This document shows, one piece after another, positions 25,708 through 35,431 of a DNA stretch of 64,000 bases. The notes below the pieces were generated by a model that had not been told where the DNA came from, did no database searches, and saw only the letters and a program-made list of their open reading frames with translations. Position 1 is the stretch's first letter, and every line of letters begins with the position of its first letter. Position numbers and translations under genes: made by a program. Source of the DNA: Burkholderiales bacterium (lineage in GTDB: Bacteria > Pseudomonadota > Gammaproteobacteria > Burkholderiales > Burkholderiaceae_E); the NCBI GenBank assembly GCA_026399875.1, contig JAPLQF010000043.1:1-64000 (forward strand). The letters are read 5' to 3'.

Positions 25708-26082
25708 CAGACCATCAGTTCGGCCAGTGAGGCCATGTCGGGCACCCTGATATCGGGCTGATGCGGTGTCGCACCAAAGGGCCGATTGCGCCGTGGCCAC
25801 CGAAATGACCTCATCGAAAGGCGCCTTGTGCCAGGCCTTGGCGGCCTGAAGCATGTCAGGGTCGCCATTTGAGAGCACGACCATCATCGAATTTTCGAAG
25901 TGCGTGCGACGCCACCAGGTCACGAAGGCATCGGGGCGACCGGTCCAGCCCTTGCCCTGAAGGTAGGGCGTGGCCACCTCGGTCAGCCCCTTCTGCATAT
26001 CGACCACCGTGCCGTACTGGTCGAACATGCAGACCTTGATATCGGTCTTCAGAGCAGCGATAGCGGCCGTCGTGTCGGTCAT
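25708..26082 (-). pseudogene. HAD-type haloacid dehalogenase-like hydrolase with internal deletions
   Basis: The N-terminus has the HAD nucleophile motif VCMFDQYGTVVDM and WWRRTHFENSM. It then jumps directly to VVLSNGDPDMLQAAKAWHKA (motif II), missing roughly 60 residues of cap domain. After DEVISV another roughly 60 residues (the Lys motif and DD motif) are missing. A different frame resumes with PRRNRPFGATPHQPDIRVPD-MASLAELMV and the natural stop at 25708-25710. Two separate deletions, one frame-changing, mean the product cannot be an active enzyme. Confidence 0.85.
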
Positions 26083-26116
26083 CAGAGCGCTGGCGCAGCG
26101 GTTCTTTCGCTGAAAG

Positions 26117-27256
26117 TCAGCGCGACGGGTTGATCAGGTATTTCGCGCCGGTAGAACGCTTGTTATAGACCGCAATCGCATCGATACCGAGTGCCTCGCG
26201 CAGCGAGATTTCCCTGGCATAGCTGCTGGCAAAAGTGGTCTTCAGTTCGGCTGCAACACGGGCACGCAAGGCTGCGGCTGCCGGCGAACCGATGCGCACC
26301 AGGAACCTGGTCAGCAGCCAACCGCCAATACCCCAGTACATGCCGACATTGCGGTTGATCTCGGTCGGGCCGATATCCAGACCGCCATAAATATAGACCT
26401 GCTTGTGCGTGGTCGAGCCGTAGCGGCTGTATTCCTTGGCGGTCTTGTTGAGCGCGGCTTCCATGCAGGTGAGGATCTGACTGGCCAGCCTGCCGCCGCC
26501 GATCGCATCGAATGCGATCGTGGCACCGGTCTCGACCAGCGCCTGTGTCAGGTCGTCGGCGAAGGTGGCGGCCGTGCTGTCGCACACATGCTTGGCGCCG
26601 ATCGATCTCAGCAACTGCGCCTGCTCGCTCGAGCGCACGATATTGACCAGCGCAATGCCGTCCTTGAGGCAGATCTTGTTGAGCATCTGACCAAGGTTGG
26701 AGGCTGCAGCGGTATGGACCAGTGCGGTATGGCGCTCGAGACGCATGGTCTCGACCATGCCGAGCGCAGTAAGCGGATTGACGAAGCACGATGCCGCCTC
26801 GGCTGGCTTGGTGCCTTCGGGCAGCACCAGGCACTGATTGGCCCTGACCGTGCGGTACTGCGAATACATCGCGCCGCCCATCACCGCGACCGTGCGCCCG
26901 AGCAATGCCTGTGCCTCGGGCGAATCACCTGCCTCCACCACCACGCCGGAACCTTCATTGCCAACCGGCATGGCCTGATCGAGGCGACCCGCCATCGACT
27001 TCATCAGACGCTCGGACACGCTTGCTGTAACAACCGGATGGGTCGCGGTACCACCCGCGCGGGCGGTACTCATGTCGGCAGCACCAAACAGCAGGCCGAG
27101 ATCGGAAGGATTGATCGGCGAGGCCTCGATGCGAATCAGCACATCCTGCGGCCCGGGGGCAGCGACCTCGGCGTCGACCAGCGACAACTCGAGCTCACCA
27201 CTGGCCTTGATCAGCGATCGAAGTGAAAGTCCGGTGCGGGGGGTTGATTGCGACAT
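26117..27256 (-). CDS. Zinc-type alcohol dehydrogenase/quinone reductase-like (MDR) protein
   Basis: 379 aa. MDR fold: N-terminal GroES-like domain (DVLIRIEASPINPSDLGLLFG, MPVGNEGSGVVVEAG) and Rossmann domain (TALVHTAAASNLGQMLNKIC, FDAIGGG). The usual GxGxxG is AAASNLG, typical of the quinone-reductase/crotonyl-CoA-reductase-like branch. Catalytic zinc ligands are not obvious, suggesting a zinc-free NAD(P)H reductase. An AGGAG site precedes the ATG. The last residues before the stop are a conserved KYLINPS. It lies downstream of the amidohydrolase gene, same strand, 91 bp apart, so probably the same catabolic set. Confidence 0.87.
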   Translation of the reverse strand: MSQSTPRTGLSLRSLIKASGELELSLVDAEVAAPGPQDVLIRIEASPINPSDLGLLFGAADMSTARAGGTATHPVVTASVSERLMKSMAGRLDQAMPVGNEGSGVVVEAGDSPEAQALLGRTVAVMGGAMYSQYRTVRANQCLVLPEGTKPAEAASCFVNPLTALGMVETMRLERHTALVHTAAASNLGQMLNKICLKDGIALVNIVRSSEQAQLLRSIGAKHVCDSTAATFADDLTQALVETGATIAFDAIGGGRLASQILTCMEAALNKTAKEYSRYGSTTHKQVYIYGGLDIGPTEINRNVGMYWGIGGWLLTRFLVRIGSPAAAALRARVAAELKTTFASSYAREISLREALGIDAIAVYNKRSTGAKYLINPSR

Positions 27257-27347
27257 GGCCGTCTCCTGTCCTGGTCTGTGTGGGATGGCCGCATCGTATC
27301 AAAGCCCATCAAGTCGAATTAACGACGTATCCAAATGAGGTACCGCA

Positions 27348-28391
27348 CTACAGTCGATAGACGCGCCTGGCCGTGCCGGCAAACAGCGCCGACTTCTCGG
27401 TGGGCGTGGCGCCCTGCGCCAGACGCTTGAAGGCGTTCCAGAGCACCGCATAGCTCGAGGTGTAATTGTCGACCGGAAAATTGCTCTCGAACATGCAGCG
27501 CGACGCACCATAGGCCTCGATGCAGGGCTCGACCCAGGGCTGCCAGGCCTCAGCGATCTGTGCCGAGGTTGGCGGGATCTCGCGGGCATGAAAATCGACC
27601 ATGCCGATTCGCATGCCCAGACCACCCAGTTTCACCGTGACATTAGGGCAACTCGCCAGCTCGACGATATGCCGCTTCCAGAAGGCATAAGTCTCTTCGG
27701 TGCGCCCGGCATAAGGCCCCACGCCGAGCGGGCCACCAACATGATTCAGGATGATCGATGTCGACGGAAAGGCGCGGGCCAGATCGATCACATCGGGCAA
27801 CTGTGTGTGGTACTGCCAGGCCTCGAAAGACAGACCGAGTGGCGCAAGCTGGGCAAACCCCTCGCGAAAGTCGGCGCGCCTATAAACACCCTGTGGCGGA
27901 TTGGTATGGCTGTTGCGGATGTCCTTGCTGGCATCCCACCCGCCGGCATGACGAATACCCCGAAAGCGCCCGTTGCCGGCCGCAATCAGCGCCTGCAGCA
28001 CCGGTTTGGCCGCCGCCCCGCGCAGCAGATCGGCATGACCGACGATACCGGCACAGGCCTGCATCGGGCCGTAAAAGCCGCTCGCCGACATCGCAGCCAC
28101 GCCGTTGACAAACTCGGCCTCACCGACCGGACGCATTTCGGTCGGTCCTGCGGCGCGGTAAAACGCAGTGCATTCGACAAACACGGTCGCCTCAACCCTG
28201 TGCCCCGAACCGGTATCGACCAGCAGTTCATCAAGCAGATAGCGATGGTTGGCTCGATCCCAGAGATGGTGATGCGGATCGACAATCGGCAGATCGGGTT
28301 CGATGATCGCCTCGGGCGCCTGCCTGGCAAGCCATACGGCGTCTGGCGGCAAGGTGCTGCCGATGGCTGATTTGTTCTTGTCTTGGTTCAT
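27348..28391 (-). CDS. COG3618-type amidohydrolase (metal-dependent TIM-barrel hydrolase)
   Basis: 347 aa. Amidohydrolase-2 pattern: IVDPHHHLWD (metal-binding HxH), VEATVFVECTAFYR, GRFRGIRHAGGWDAS, LSFEAWQYHTQLPDVIDLAR, SIILNHVGGPLG (His), NVTVKLGGLGMR and CMFESNFPVDN (Asp). Relatives hydrolyse lactones such as 2-pyrone-4,6-dicarboxylate or sugar lactones. Substrate unknown. An 18-bp inverted repeat lies 27 bp before its start. It is divergent from the GST gene at 28762. Confidence 0.9.
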   Translation of the reverse strand: MNQDKNKSAIGSTLPPDAVWLARQAPEAIIEPDLPIVDPHHHLWDRANHRYLLDELLVDTGSGHRVEATVFVECTAFYRAAGPTEMRPVGEAEFVNGVAAMSASGFYGPMQACAGIVGHADLLRGAAAKPVLQALIAAGNGRFRGIRHAGGWDASKDIRNSHTNPPQGVYRRADFREGFAQLAPLGLSFEAWQYHTQLPDVIDLARAFPSTSIILNHVGGPLGVGPYAGRTEETYAFWKRHIVELASCPNVTVKLGGLGMRIGMVDFHAREIPPTSAQIAEAWQPWVEPCIEAYGASRCMFESNFPVDNYTSSYAVLWNAFKRLAQGATPTEKSALFAGTARRVYRL

Positions 28392-28761
28392 GGTCAGAGC
28401 CCCTCAAACATTGGTAGCGCTGACCGACCGGTCAGCCACTTTCACTCATCGTCAACTGCCCGAGCGATCAAGGCCCGGACCGAACTGCCGTCAGACCCTG
28501 CCGACACAGCGCCGCGACCGGGCGGTCAATGCTGGCCTGTCATGAGCGTTCCCTGTGGTTTTCGCGCCATGGACGATGCCGGGTCCCGAACCGACCTTGC
28601 AGGCTAGCGGTCGAGTCTTATCGCGTCGGCAGGCACCGGTCAAATGCCGCTGACGGGTTTTCGGTCCCCCCGATTTCATCGGATGGCTGGTCAAACAGGC
28701 CGCGGACGCTTATGGTGTCGTCAAAGCGTCCTCGAAGACGCAAGGAAAGTCCGGAGACTTC
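28392..28761. other. 370-bp divergent intergenic region
   Basis: Region between the amidohydrolase and GST start codons. It holds the inverted repeat at 28419-28436 and a G+C-rich stretch with further GACCG/CGGTC elements (such as GACCGGGCGGTC near 28516). No convincing gene or RNA was seen. Confidence 0.5.
28419..28436. promoter_or_regulatory. Inverted repeat GCTGACC-N4-GGTCAGC, candidate operator
   Basis: Perfect 7-bp arms with GACC between, 27 bp upstream of the amidohydrolase start. TGACCGACCGGTCA-like symmetry is common for TetR or GntR family sites. No regulator gene is adjacent, so the binding protein would be encoded elsewhere. Confidence 0.45.
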
Positions 28762-29826
28762 ATGACCACACAGGCCGCACAGAGCGCTGCGAGCAGCAGT
28801 GTTGTGCCCATCTCGCTGATGGGGGTTCCAGGTTCCCCGTACACCCGCAAGATGCTGGCCGTGCTGCGCTATCGGCACATTCCCTATCGGCTGATCCTCG
28901 GCTCCCATACCCAGACCGCCCCCAACGGACGGCCCGAACCGAAGGTGCGCATGCTGCCCACCGTCTATCTTCCGGATGCCGATGGCGTTTTGCAGGCTGT
29001 GACCGACTCCACCCCGCTGATCAGGCGCTTCGAGACCGACTACACAGGTCGTCATGCAGTGCCGGGCGACCCGGTGCTGGCACTCATCGATGCTCTGATC
29101 GAAGACTATGCCGACGAGTGGCTGACCAAGGCGATGTTTCACTATCGCTGGGCTTATGAGGCGGATATCAGCAAAGCCGGCAGTGTCCTGCCGGTGTGGG
29201 CGCGCGAGCCACAGGACGACACCGCGCTTGCCGCCAACAACCGGATGATCAGCGATCGTCAGATCGGTCGGCTGCGCTACGTGGGCTCCAATCCGACGAC
29301 CGCTCGTGTCATCGAATCGAGCTACGAACGCTTCCTCGATGCCTTCGAAGACCATCTTCGCAGCCATCGCTATCTGCTCGGAAACCGGCCGGCAACCGGC
29401 GACTTCGGGATCTATGGCCAGCTCACGCAGCTCGCCCACTTCGACCCGACACCGATGGCGGTGACGGTGGCGCGAGCACCCCGGGTCTATGGATGGACTG
29501 GCCTGGTCGATGACCTCTCGGGCCTGGCGCCCACCGAGTCCGACTGGTTCGACACCCGGGCATTGCCAGACTCGCTGATGCGGATATTGGGTGAAATCGG
29601 GCGCGTCTATCCGCCCCTGCTGCTCGCCAACGCTGCGGCACTCAAATCCGGCGACAAGCAGGTGCAAACCACGATTGACGGCAGCCAGTGGGTGCAGGAT
29701 CCCTTCGTCTATCAGGGCAAGTGTCTCGCCTGGCTGCGACGCGACCATGCGGCGCTCTCGCCGGCCCAGCGCGAGCACTTCGATCAACTGATGGCAGGCA
29801 CCGGCTGCGAGCCGATCTTCGCCTGA
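28762..29826 (+). CDS. Glutathione S-transferase family protein (long form)
   Basis: 354 aa, longer than ordinary GSTs (about 210). The N-terminal thioredoxin-like domain has GVPGSPYTRKMLAVLRYRHIPY, followed by MLPTVYLPDADGVLQAVTDSTPLI where the glutathione-binding Pro and Asp-Ser-Thr sit. A helical C-terminal domain contains RYLLGNRPATGDFGIYGQLTQL-like HRYLLGNRPATGDFGIYG. The extra about 100 residues at the end (SDWFDTRALPDS ... GKCLAWLRRD) match a group of long GST-like proteins of unknown substrate. A GGAGA site precedes the ATG. It is 30 bp upstream of the ABC importer operon and may be its first gene. Confidence 0.87.
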   Translation: MTTQAAQSAASSSVVPISLMGVPGSPYTRKMLAVLRYRHIPYRLILGSHTQTAPNGRPEPKVRMLPTVYLPDADGVLQAVTDSTPLIRRFETDYTGRHAVPGDPVLALIDALIEDYADEWLTKAMFHYRWAYEADISKAGSVLPVWAREPQDDTALAANNRMISDRQIGRLRYVGSNPTTARVIESSYERFLDAFEDHLRSHRYLLGNRPATGDFGIYGQLTQLAHFDPTPMAVTVARAPRVYGWTGLVDDLSGLAPTESDWFDTRALPDSLMRILGEIGRVYPPLLLANAAALKSGDKQVQTTIDGSQWVQDPFVYQGKCLAWLRRDHAALSPAQREHFDQLMAGTGCEPIFA

Positions 29827-29856
29827 GGCACAGCTTACCCATCACAGGGAGAAACC

Positions 29857-30795
29857 ATGGGGCCAGTGATCATCAGACGACTGCTGGTATCGCTGCCGGC
29901 ACTGCTCGGCGTGCTGTTTCTGTGCTTCTGCCTGCTGCAGGTGGTGCCAAGCGACCCTGCTCGAATCATTGCCGGCCCTGATGCCAAGCCCGAGGAAGTG
30001 GCGGCAGTCCGCGCGGAACTCGGCCTTGATCGCCCGATCGCCTATCAGTTCGCCGACTATATCGGCAGGCTCTCCCGAGGCGATCTCGGCCGCTCGATTA
30101 TCTCCAACAAATCGGTCGGTGAGGAGTTGGCCGAAACCGTCGGGCCGACGGTCGAACTCATGGTCGGGGCGATGCTGCTTGCGGTGCCAATCGGCCTGCT
30201 GCTGGGCACGATCGCCGCTGTCAGACGCGGCACCCTCACCGACCGGCTGATCATGGCGATCTCGGTAGCCGGCGTCTCGATGCCGGTGTTCTTCATCGGG
30301 CTGCTGCTGATCCAGTATGTCGGCTACAAGTGGGATCTGCTTCCCTTTACCGGCCGTACCGGCCCGGTCTGGGATGGCGGCCTGCCAAGCCTGATCCTGC
30401 CGGCGCTGACATTGGGCTGCGTGCTGATCGGCCCGATTGCGCGCCTCACACGCACCGCAGTGCTGGAGGTGCTGGGTGCCGATTTCGTTCGCACGGCGCG
30501 CGCCAAGGGCCTGCGCGAATCGGTGGTGATCATTCATCATGCGCTTCGCAATGCGCTGATACCGGTGGTCACGCTGATCGGGCTGCAGGCCGCTTTCCTG
30601 CTGGGCGGTGCGGTTGTCACCGAGACCATGTTCTCCTGGCCCGGCGTCGGTCGGCTTGCGGTGGGCGCCATCATCTCCAGCGACTTTCCGACGGCACAAG
30701 GCGCCATCATGATCCTTGCGATCGCCTTTCTCACCATCAACCTGCTGGTCGACGTGCTCTACGTCTACCTCGATCCACGAGTGCAACGCACATGA
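29857..30795 (+). CDS. Peptide/nickel-type ABC transporter permease (DppB/GsiC class)
   Basis: 312 aa, about six membrane spans. The start MGPVIIRRLLVSLPALLGVL is typical of DppB-class subunits, as are LGLDRPIAYQFADYIGRLSRGDLGRS and the EAA-type loop DFVRTARAKGLRESVVIIHHALRNALIPV, which contacts the ATPase. WPGVGRLAVGAIISSDFP near the end is also characteristic. A GGGAG site precedes the ATG. It overlaps the second permease by 4 bp (ATGA). Part of a five-gene importer. Confidence 0.95.
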   Translation: MGPVIIRRLLVSLPALLGVLFLCFCLLQVVPSDPARIIAGPDAKPEEVAAVRAELGLDRPIAYQFADYIGRLSRGDLGRSIISNKSVGEELAETVGPTVELMVGAMLLAVPIGLLLGTIAAVRRGTLTDRLIMAISVAGVSMPVFFIGLLLIQYVGYKWDLLPFTGRTGPVWDGGLPSLILPALTLGCVLIGPIARLTRTAVLEVLGADFVRTARAKGLRESVVIIHHALRNALIPVVTLIGLQAAFLLGGAVVTETMFSWPGVGRLAVGAIISSDFPTAQGAIMILAIAFLTINLLVDVLYVYLDPRVQRT

Positions 30796-31664
30796 GCAGC
30801 CCGGCCCTCACCGTATCGCCATCGGGCATCGAGCGACGCAACAGCGTGCTTTCGCGGCTTGCTCGCGACAAGGTGGCCCTGACCGCGGCAATCGTGCTGG
30901 CCACGATTGCGCTCGCAGCGCTCTTTGCGCCCCTGATCGCGCCCTATGACCCCTACTACACCGACCTGTCCAAGCCGATGCAGGCGCCCGATGGTGAGCA
31001 CTGGTTCGGCACCGACAATACCGGCCGCGACATCTTCAGCCGGGTGCTCTACGGATCGCGCAACACCCTGATCATGGCCCTGGCCGGTGTGCTGGCAGGC
31101 GGTGCGCTGGGCGGCGCGCTGGGGATCGCCTCGGCCTTCTACCGGCGTCTGGACCCCTGGATCATGCGGCTGGTCGACATCATGCTGGCCTTCCCCGCCA
31201 TCCTGATCGGTCTGTCGGTTGCCGCTATCGTTGGTCCCGGCATCGAGTCAGTGATCATCGCGCTGGTGGTCTCGACCGTGCCCGATGTCGCCCGAGTCGC
31301 CCGCGGCTCGGCGATCGGCATCATGGGCCAGGAATTCATGGAAGCAGGCCGGGCAGTCGGCGTCTCGAACGGGGCGCTGATCTGGCGCTATCTGACGCTT
31401 AACTGCATTTCGACCATCTCGGTGTTTCTCACCCTGCGATTCGGCCAGGTGATCCTGGTGGGATCGGCGCTCGGTTTTCTGGGCATGGGCGCGCAGCCGC
31501 CGGAGGCCGAACTCGGCATGATGGCGGCGCAGGGTCGCGACTTCCTGTTCATGGCACCGCATATCGCAACCATTCCGAGCCTGGTGATCCTGCTGATCGT
31601 GCTGGCGGCGAATTTGCTGGGCGATGCAGTGCGTGACGTTCTGGATCCCAGACTTCAGCAGTAA
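30792..31664 (+). CDS. Peptide/nickel-type ABC transporter permease (DppC/GsiD class)
   Basis: 290 aa from the ATG that overlaps the stop of the first permease by 4 bp; the same frame is open much further upstream, but that is antisense-like overlap within the first permease. DppC pattern: LFAPLIAPYDPYYTDLSKPMQAP, HWFGTDNTGRDIFSRVLYGSRNTL, the EAA loop EFMEAGRAVGVSNGALIWRYLTLNC and GFLGMGAQPPEAELGMM. It forms the transmembrane pore with the preceding permease. Confidence 0.95.
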   Translation: MSSPALTVSPSGIERRNSVLSRLARDKVALTAAIVLATIALAALFAPLIAPYDPYYTDLSKPMQAPDGEHWFGTDNTGRDIFSRVLYGSRNTLIMALAGVLAGGALGGALGIASAFYRRLDPWIMRLVDIMLAFPAILIGLSVAAIVGPGIESVIIALVVSTVPDVARVARGSAIGIMGQEFMEAGRAVGVSNGALIWRYLTLNCISTISVFLTLRFGQVILVGSALGFLGMGAQPPEAELGMMAAQGRDFLFMAPHIATIPSLVILLIVLAANLLGDAVRDVLDPRLQQ

Positions 31665-31719
31665 TCTCGGATTTACCGCAGTTTCACCCTATGACGATAA
31701 CAACGACCTGGAGACGAGC

Positions 31720-33279
31720 ATGAAGACACTGTTGATGGCCTCTGGCCTGGCGCTTTGCCTTGCAGCATCACTGGCTCAGGGGCAAACGCTCAACTACATG
31801 AAGGCGCTCGATGCGCCCCACTTCGACGGACACCGCACCACCTGGTCACCCAGCTCGGATGTGATCAACCTTGTGCAGGACACCCTTGTGGCCCTCGACT
31901 GGGACGGCAAGACCGCCCTGCCGCTGCTGGCCAAATCCTGGACCGTCAGTCCGGACGGCAAGACTTATACCTTCAAGCTGCGCGACGACGTGCAGTTCTG
32001 CAGCGGCAAGAAATTCACCTCCGCCGATGTGGTCTACAGCTTCAACCGTCAGCGCGAGGTCAAAGGACCCTTCACCTGGCGGGCGGGCAAGCTCAAGGAG
32101 CTCAAAGCGATCGACCCCTACACCGTGTCCTACGAAATGACCGAACCCTATTCGGATCTGCTCGTTCAGCTCACGATGTTCAACAACGCGATCCACAACA
32201 AGGAGAGCGTCGATCAGCTCGGCAAGGACTACGGCATCAAAGGGCTCGATGGCACCGGCCCATGGTGCTTTGTCTCGTGGCAGCCGCGTACCGAGGTCGT
32301 ACTCAAGCGCCACGACGCCTATCGCTGGGGCCCATCGATGTATACCAACCCGGGACCGGTGAAGTTCGAACGGATGTCGATCAAGATCGTGCCGGAGGAC
32401 TCAAGCCGGCTCGCTGCCATGATGGGCGGCCGCTTCGACATCACACCGCACTTTCCGACGCAGTTCATCGACCAGGCCAAGAAGGCGCCGATGCTCAATG
32501 TCGATCAGGCCAAGCCGAATTTTCAGCTGATGTATTTCGGCTTCAAGATCGATCGGCCGATGGTCTCCGACGCGCGCGTGCGCGAAGCGATGAGCATTGC
32601 ACTGAACCGGGCCGAGCTGACCAAGGCGGTCATGCTGGGCCAGGCTGATCCGGCCTACACCTATATCGACCCCGAAGCGCTCGATTTCGCGCCATCGACC
32701 AAAGGCATCATCAAGGAAGATGTGAACCGGGCCAAGAAACTGCTGGATGAAGCCGGCTGGAAGCCCGGTCCAGACGGCATCCGGGTCAAGGACGGCGTGA
32801 AGCTCGCACCGATCGTCTACATCCCGCAAGTGACCTACTTCCCGCGCATGACAGAGGCCATTCAGGGCTATATGCGCAAGATCGGCATCGACTGGAAGAT
32901 TGTCGCCCTCGACTCCACGATCATGCCTGCCAAGCTCAGCGGCCAGGACTTCGATATCTGGACCGTCACCGTGCCTTATCTGTCAGCCGGCGAACTGATG
33001 AATTTCTATTTCGATTCGGCACAGATTCCGGTGCCCAACCGGATGAACTACAAGGACGCTCAGACCGACGAATCAATCCGATTCGGGCGCACCGCACTGA
33101 ACGACGCAGACCGGGCCAAGGGCTATGCCGCGGCACAGGAGCGGGTCATGAAAGACCATCTCTGGATGCCGGTCATGAACGTCAAGATGTACCAGACCTC
33201 CAACAAGAAGATCAAGGGTGCACGCGCGCACATGCTGTATCAGTACACCTACTACAAAGGCCTGGATATCGCACCGTGA
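31720..33279 (+). CDS. ABC transporter substrate-binding protein, family 5 (DppA-like)
   Basis: 519 aa from the ATG at 31720. [20 protein letters not shown] is the signal peptide, cleaved near the GQT. SBP family 5 features: [64 protein letters not shown] and [19 protein letters not shown]. The family carries peptides, nickel chelates, glutathione and various catabolic substrates. Neighbouring GST and hydrolases suggest a small organic compound rather than peptides, but this is inference. Unlike most operons the binding protein follows the two permeases. Confidence 0.94.
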   Translation: MKTLLMASGLALCLAASLAQGQTLNYMKALDAPHFDGHRTTWSPSSDVINLVQDTLVALDWDGKTALPLLAKSWTVSPDGKTYTFKLRDDVQFCSGKKFTSADVVYSFNRQREVKGPFTWRAGKLKELKAIDPYTVSYEMTEPYSDLLVQLTMFNNAIHNKESVDQLGKDYGIKGLDGTGPWCFVSWQPRTEVVLKRHDAYRWGPSMYTNPGPVKFERMSIKIVPEDSSRLAAMMGGRFDITPHFPTQFIDQAKKAPMLNVDQAKPNFQLMYFGFKIDRPMVSDARVREAMSIALNRAELTKAVMLGQADPAYTYIDPEALDFAPSTKGIIKEDVNRAKKLLDEAGWKPGPDGIRVKDGVKLAPIVYIPQVTYFPRMTEAIQGYMRKIGIDWKIVALDSTIMPAKLSGQDFDIWTVTVPYLSAGELMNFYFDSAQIPVPNRMNYKDAQTDESIRFGRTALNDADRAKGYAAAQERVMKDHLWMPVMNVKMYQTSNKKIKGARAHMLYQYTYYKGLDIAP

Positions 33280-34331
33280 ATGAGGCATCAAACGTCATGA
33301 GCGATGCACCACTGCTCGAGGTCGAGGGCCTTCGCACCTGGTTCGAGACCGATCGCGGGCGATTCAAGGCGGTTGACGGCATCAGCTTTACCGTGGCCCG
33401 CGGGCGCACGGTCGGGCTGGTCGGCGAATCCGGATGCGGCAAGAGCGTGACCTCGCTGTCGCTGATGGGGCTGGTGCCGTCTCCACCCGGCAAGGTGAGC
33501 GCGGATGCCATTCGCTTCGAAGGTCAGGACCTGCTCGGACTGTCGCCTCAGGCGCGTCGCATGATGCGTGGCAACCGCATGTCGATGGTGTTTCAGGAGC
33601 CGATGACCTCGCTCAATCCGGTGCACACCATCGGACGGCAGATCATCGAAGCCATCCGTGCGCATCGTGAAGTGTCGCCCGAGGCCGCCAGAGCGCGAGC
33701 GATCGAAGTGCTCGAACTGGTGCGCATTCCTTCGGCAGCGCAGCGGCTCGACGACTTTCCGCATCACCTGTCGGGCGGGATGCGCCAGCGCGTGATGATC
33801 GCGATGGCGCTTGCCTGCGAGCCGGATCTGCTGATCGCCGATGAGCCGACCACCGCGCTTGATGTCACCATCCAGGCGCAGATCCTGGAACTGATGCGTG
33901 ATCTGCAGGCGCGTCTGGGCATGGCGATTCTGATCATCACCCATGACCTCGGCGTGATCGCGGAGCTTGCCGATGACGTGATCGTGATGTATGCCGGCAA
34001 GATCGTCGAGAGTGCACCGGTCGGGGCCCTCTTCAACGATCCGCAGCATCCTTACACCATCGGGCTGCTCGGTTCGATTCCGCGTCTGGACGTCGAGCGG
34101 GCGCGTCTGGCAACCATCGAAGGCAGCGTGCCGAGTCCGGCGAATCAGCCGGCCGGCTGCCGGTTCGCACCGCGCTGCCCCTTTGCGGATGCGCATTGCC
34201 ATGCCAATGAACCGCCGCTGCGAATGCTTGAATCGATGCACAAGGTCGCCTGCTGGAAAGCACCGGTAGAGCTGTCGATGACGGCTGCCGAGTCGACGAT
34301 GAGCTCATCAGCACTGGGAGATCCGGCATGA
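33276..34331 (+). CDS. ABC transporter ATP-binding protein (DppD class)
   Basis: 351 aa. The GTG start overlaps the binding-protein stop by 4 bp (GTGA); an ATG 21 nt later is an alternative. Walker [27 protein letters not shown]-loop, signature HLSGGMRQR, Walker [15 protein letters not shown] and H-loop ITHDLGVI are intact. The C-terminal oligopeptide-transporter extension has SIPRL and three Cys in [13 protein letters not shown], as in DppD/OppD where an iron-sulfur cluster can bind. Confidence 0.95.
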   Translation: MNEASNVMSDAPLLEVEGLRTWFETDRGRFKAVDGISFTVARGRTVGLVGESGCGKSVTSLSLMGLVPSPPGKVSADAIRFEGQDLLGLSPQARRMMRGNRMSMVFQEPMTSLNPVHTIGRQIIEAIRAHREVSPEAARARAIEVLELVRIPSAAQRLDDFPHHLSGGMRQRVMIAMALACEPDLLIADEPTTALDVTIQAQILELMRDLQARLGMAILIITHDLGVIAELADDVIVMYAGKIVESAPVGALFNDPQHPYTIGLLGSIPRLDVERARLATIEGSVPSPANQPAGCRFAPRCPFADAHCHANEPPLRMLESMHKVACWKAPVELSMTAAESTMSSSALGDPA

Positions 34332-35410
34332 GCGACGACACCCTTCTGAGCGTTCAAGGGCTGGTCAAGCACTTCCCGCTCAAACGCGGCGTGATCATGA
34401 GCAAGACCATAGGACACGTGCGGGCGGTCGACGATGTCAGCTTCGAGATCCGTCGCGGCGAGACTCTGGCGCTGGTCGGCGAATCAGGCTGCGGCAAGTC
34501 GACCACCGGCCGACTGATCCTTCGGCTGATGCCACCCAGTGGTGGCGAAATCCGCTTCCAGGGCAAAGACATCGCGCAGCTCGATGATGACGCGATGCGC
34601 CGGATGCGCCGGCACTTGCAGATTATTTTCCAGGATCCGTATGCCTCGCTGAACCCACGCATGACGGTGGGCGACATCATCACTGAACCGATGCAGGTTC
34701 ATGAAATCGGCAGCGAATCCGAGCGCGCTGAACGAGTCGGTGAACTGCTCAAGGTGGTTGGCCTTCTGCCAGAGCATGCGCGTCGTTATCCGCATCAGTT
34801 TTCGGGCGGCCAGCGACAGCGGATCGGCATCGCCCGAGCCCTGGCAGTCAACCCCGATCTGATCGTGTGCGACGAGCCGGTCTCGGCCCTCGATGTCTCC
34901 ATTCAGGCTCAGGTCGTCAACCTGCTACAGGATCTGCAGCAGCGGCTGGGACTTTCCTATCTCTTCATCGCGCATGACCTGGCAGTGGTCAAGCACATCA
35001 GCGACCGCGTCGCGGTGATGTACCTCGGCAAGCTGGTCGAGATCGCCGACAAGGAATCCCTCTATCGCCGCCCGCTTCATCCCTATACCCAGGCGTTGCT
35101 GTCGGCGATTCCGCGACCCGACCCGGCTGCCGAACGCCAGCGCATCGTCCTGCACGGCGATGTCCCGAGCGCCATGAAGCCGCCCACAGGATGCCGTTTT
35201 CACACTCGCTGTGCGCATGCCCAGGAGCGGTGCCGGCAGGAAGAGCCGGTCTTGCGAGAAACCGCGCCTGGCCACCGAGTGGCCTGCCACTTCTTCGAGA
35301 CGCTCCCGACGCCGGCCGATACCGGCGCACCTCGCGCGCGGCATGACATCAACTTCACGCGCCGGCTGGCTGCTTTCGAAGCAGCCGCCGAACGCGTCAA
35401 GTCAGCCTGA
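34328..35410 (+). CDS. ABC transporter ATP-binding protein (DppF class)
   Basis: 360 aa. ATG overlaps the DppD-class stop by 4 bp. Walker [27 protein letters not shown], signature FSGGQRQR, Walker [15 protein letters not shown] and H-loop [11 protein letters not shown] are complete. The C-terminal extension contains [26 protein letters not shown], the Cys pattern of this subfamily. It completes the importer: two permeases, binding protein and two ATPases, all with tight overlaps. The gene is the last of the operon; its stop is 22 bp from the convergent Bug gene. Confidence 0.95.
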   Translation: MSDDTLLSVQGLVKHFPLKRGVIMSKTIGHVRAVDDVSFEIRRGETLALVGESGCGKSTTGRLILRLMPPSGGEIRFQGKDIAQLDDDAMRRMRRHLQIIFQDPYASLNPRMTVGDIITEPMQVHEIGSESERAERVGELLKVVGLLPEHARRYPHQFSGGQRQRIGIARALAVNPDLIVCDEPVSALDVSIQAQVVNLLQDLQQRLGLSYLFIAHDLAVVKHISDRVAVMYLGKLVEIADKESLYRRPLHPYTQALLSAIPRPDPAAERQRIVLHGDVPSAMKPPTGCRFHTRCAHAQERCRQEEPVLRETAPGHRVACHFFETLPTPADTGAPRARHDINFTRRLAAFEAAAERVKSA

Positions 35411-35431
35411 GCACAGGCCCCCAGCGCAGGC

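Noticed and set aside
29842-30786. Minus-strand 314-aa ORF over the first permease
   Set aside because: Repetitive Asp/Gln/His composition is an antisense artefact; the permease on the plus strand is complete.
30330-30791. N-terminal extension of the second permease
   Set aside because: The extension lies inside the first permease in another frame and lacks homology; the ATG overlapping the stop at 30792 is the natural start.
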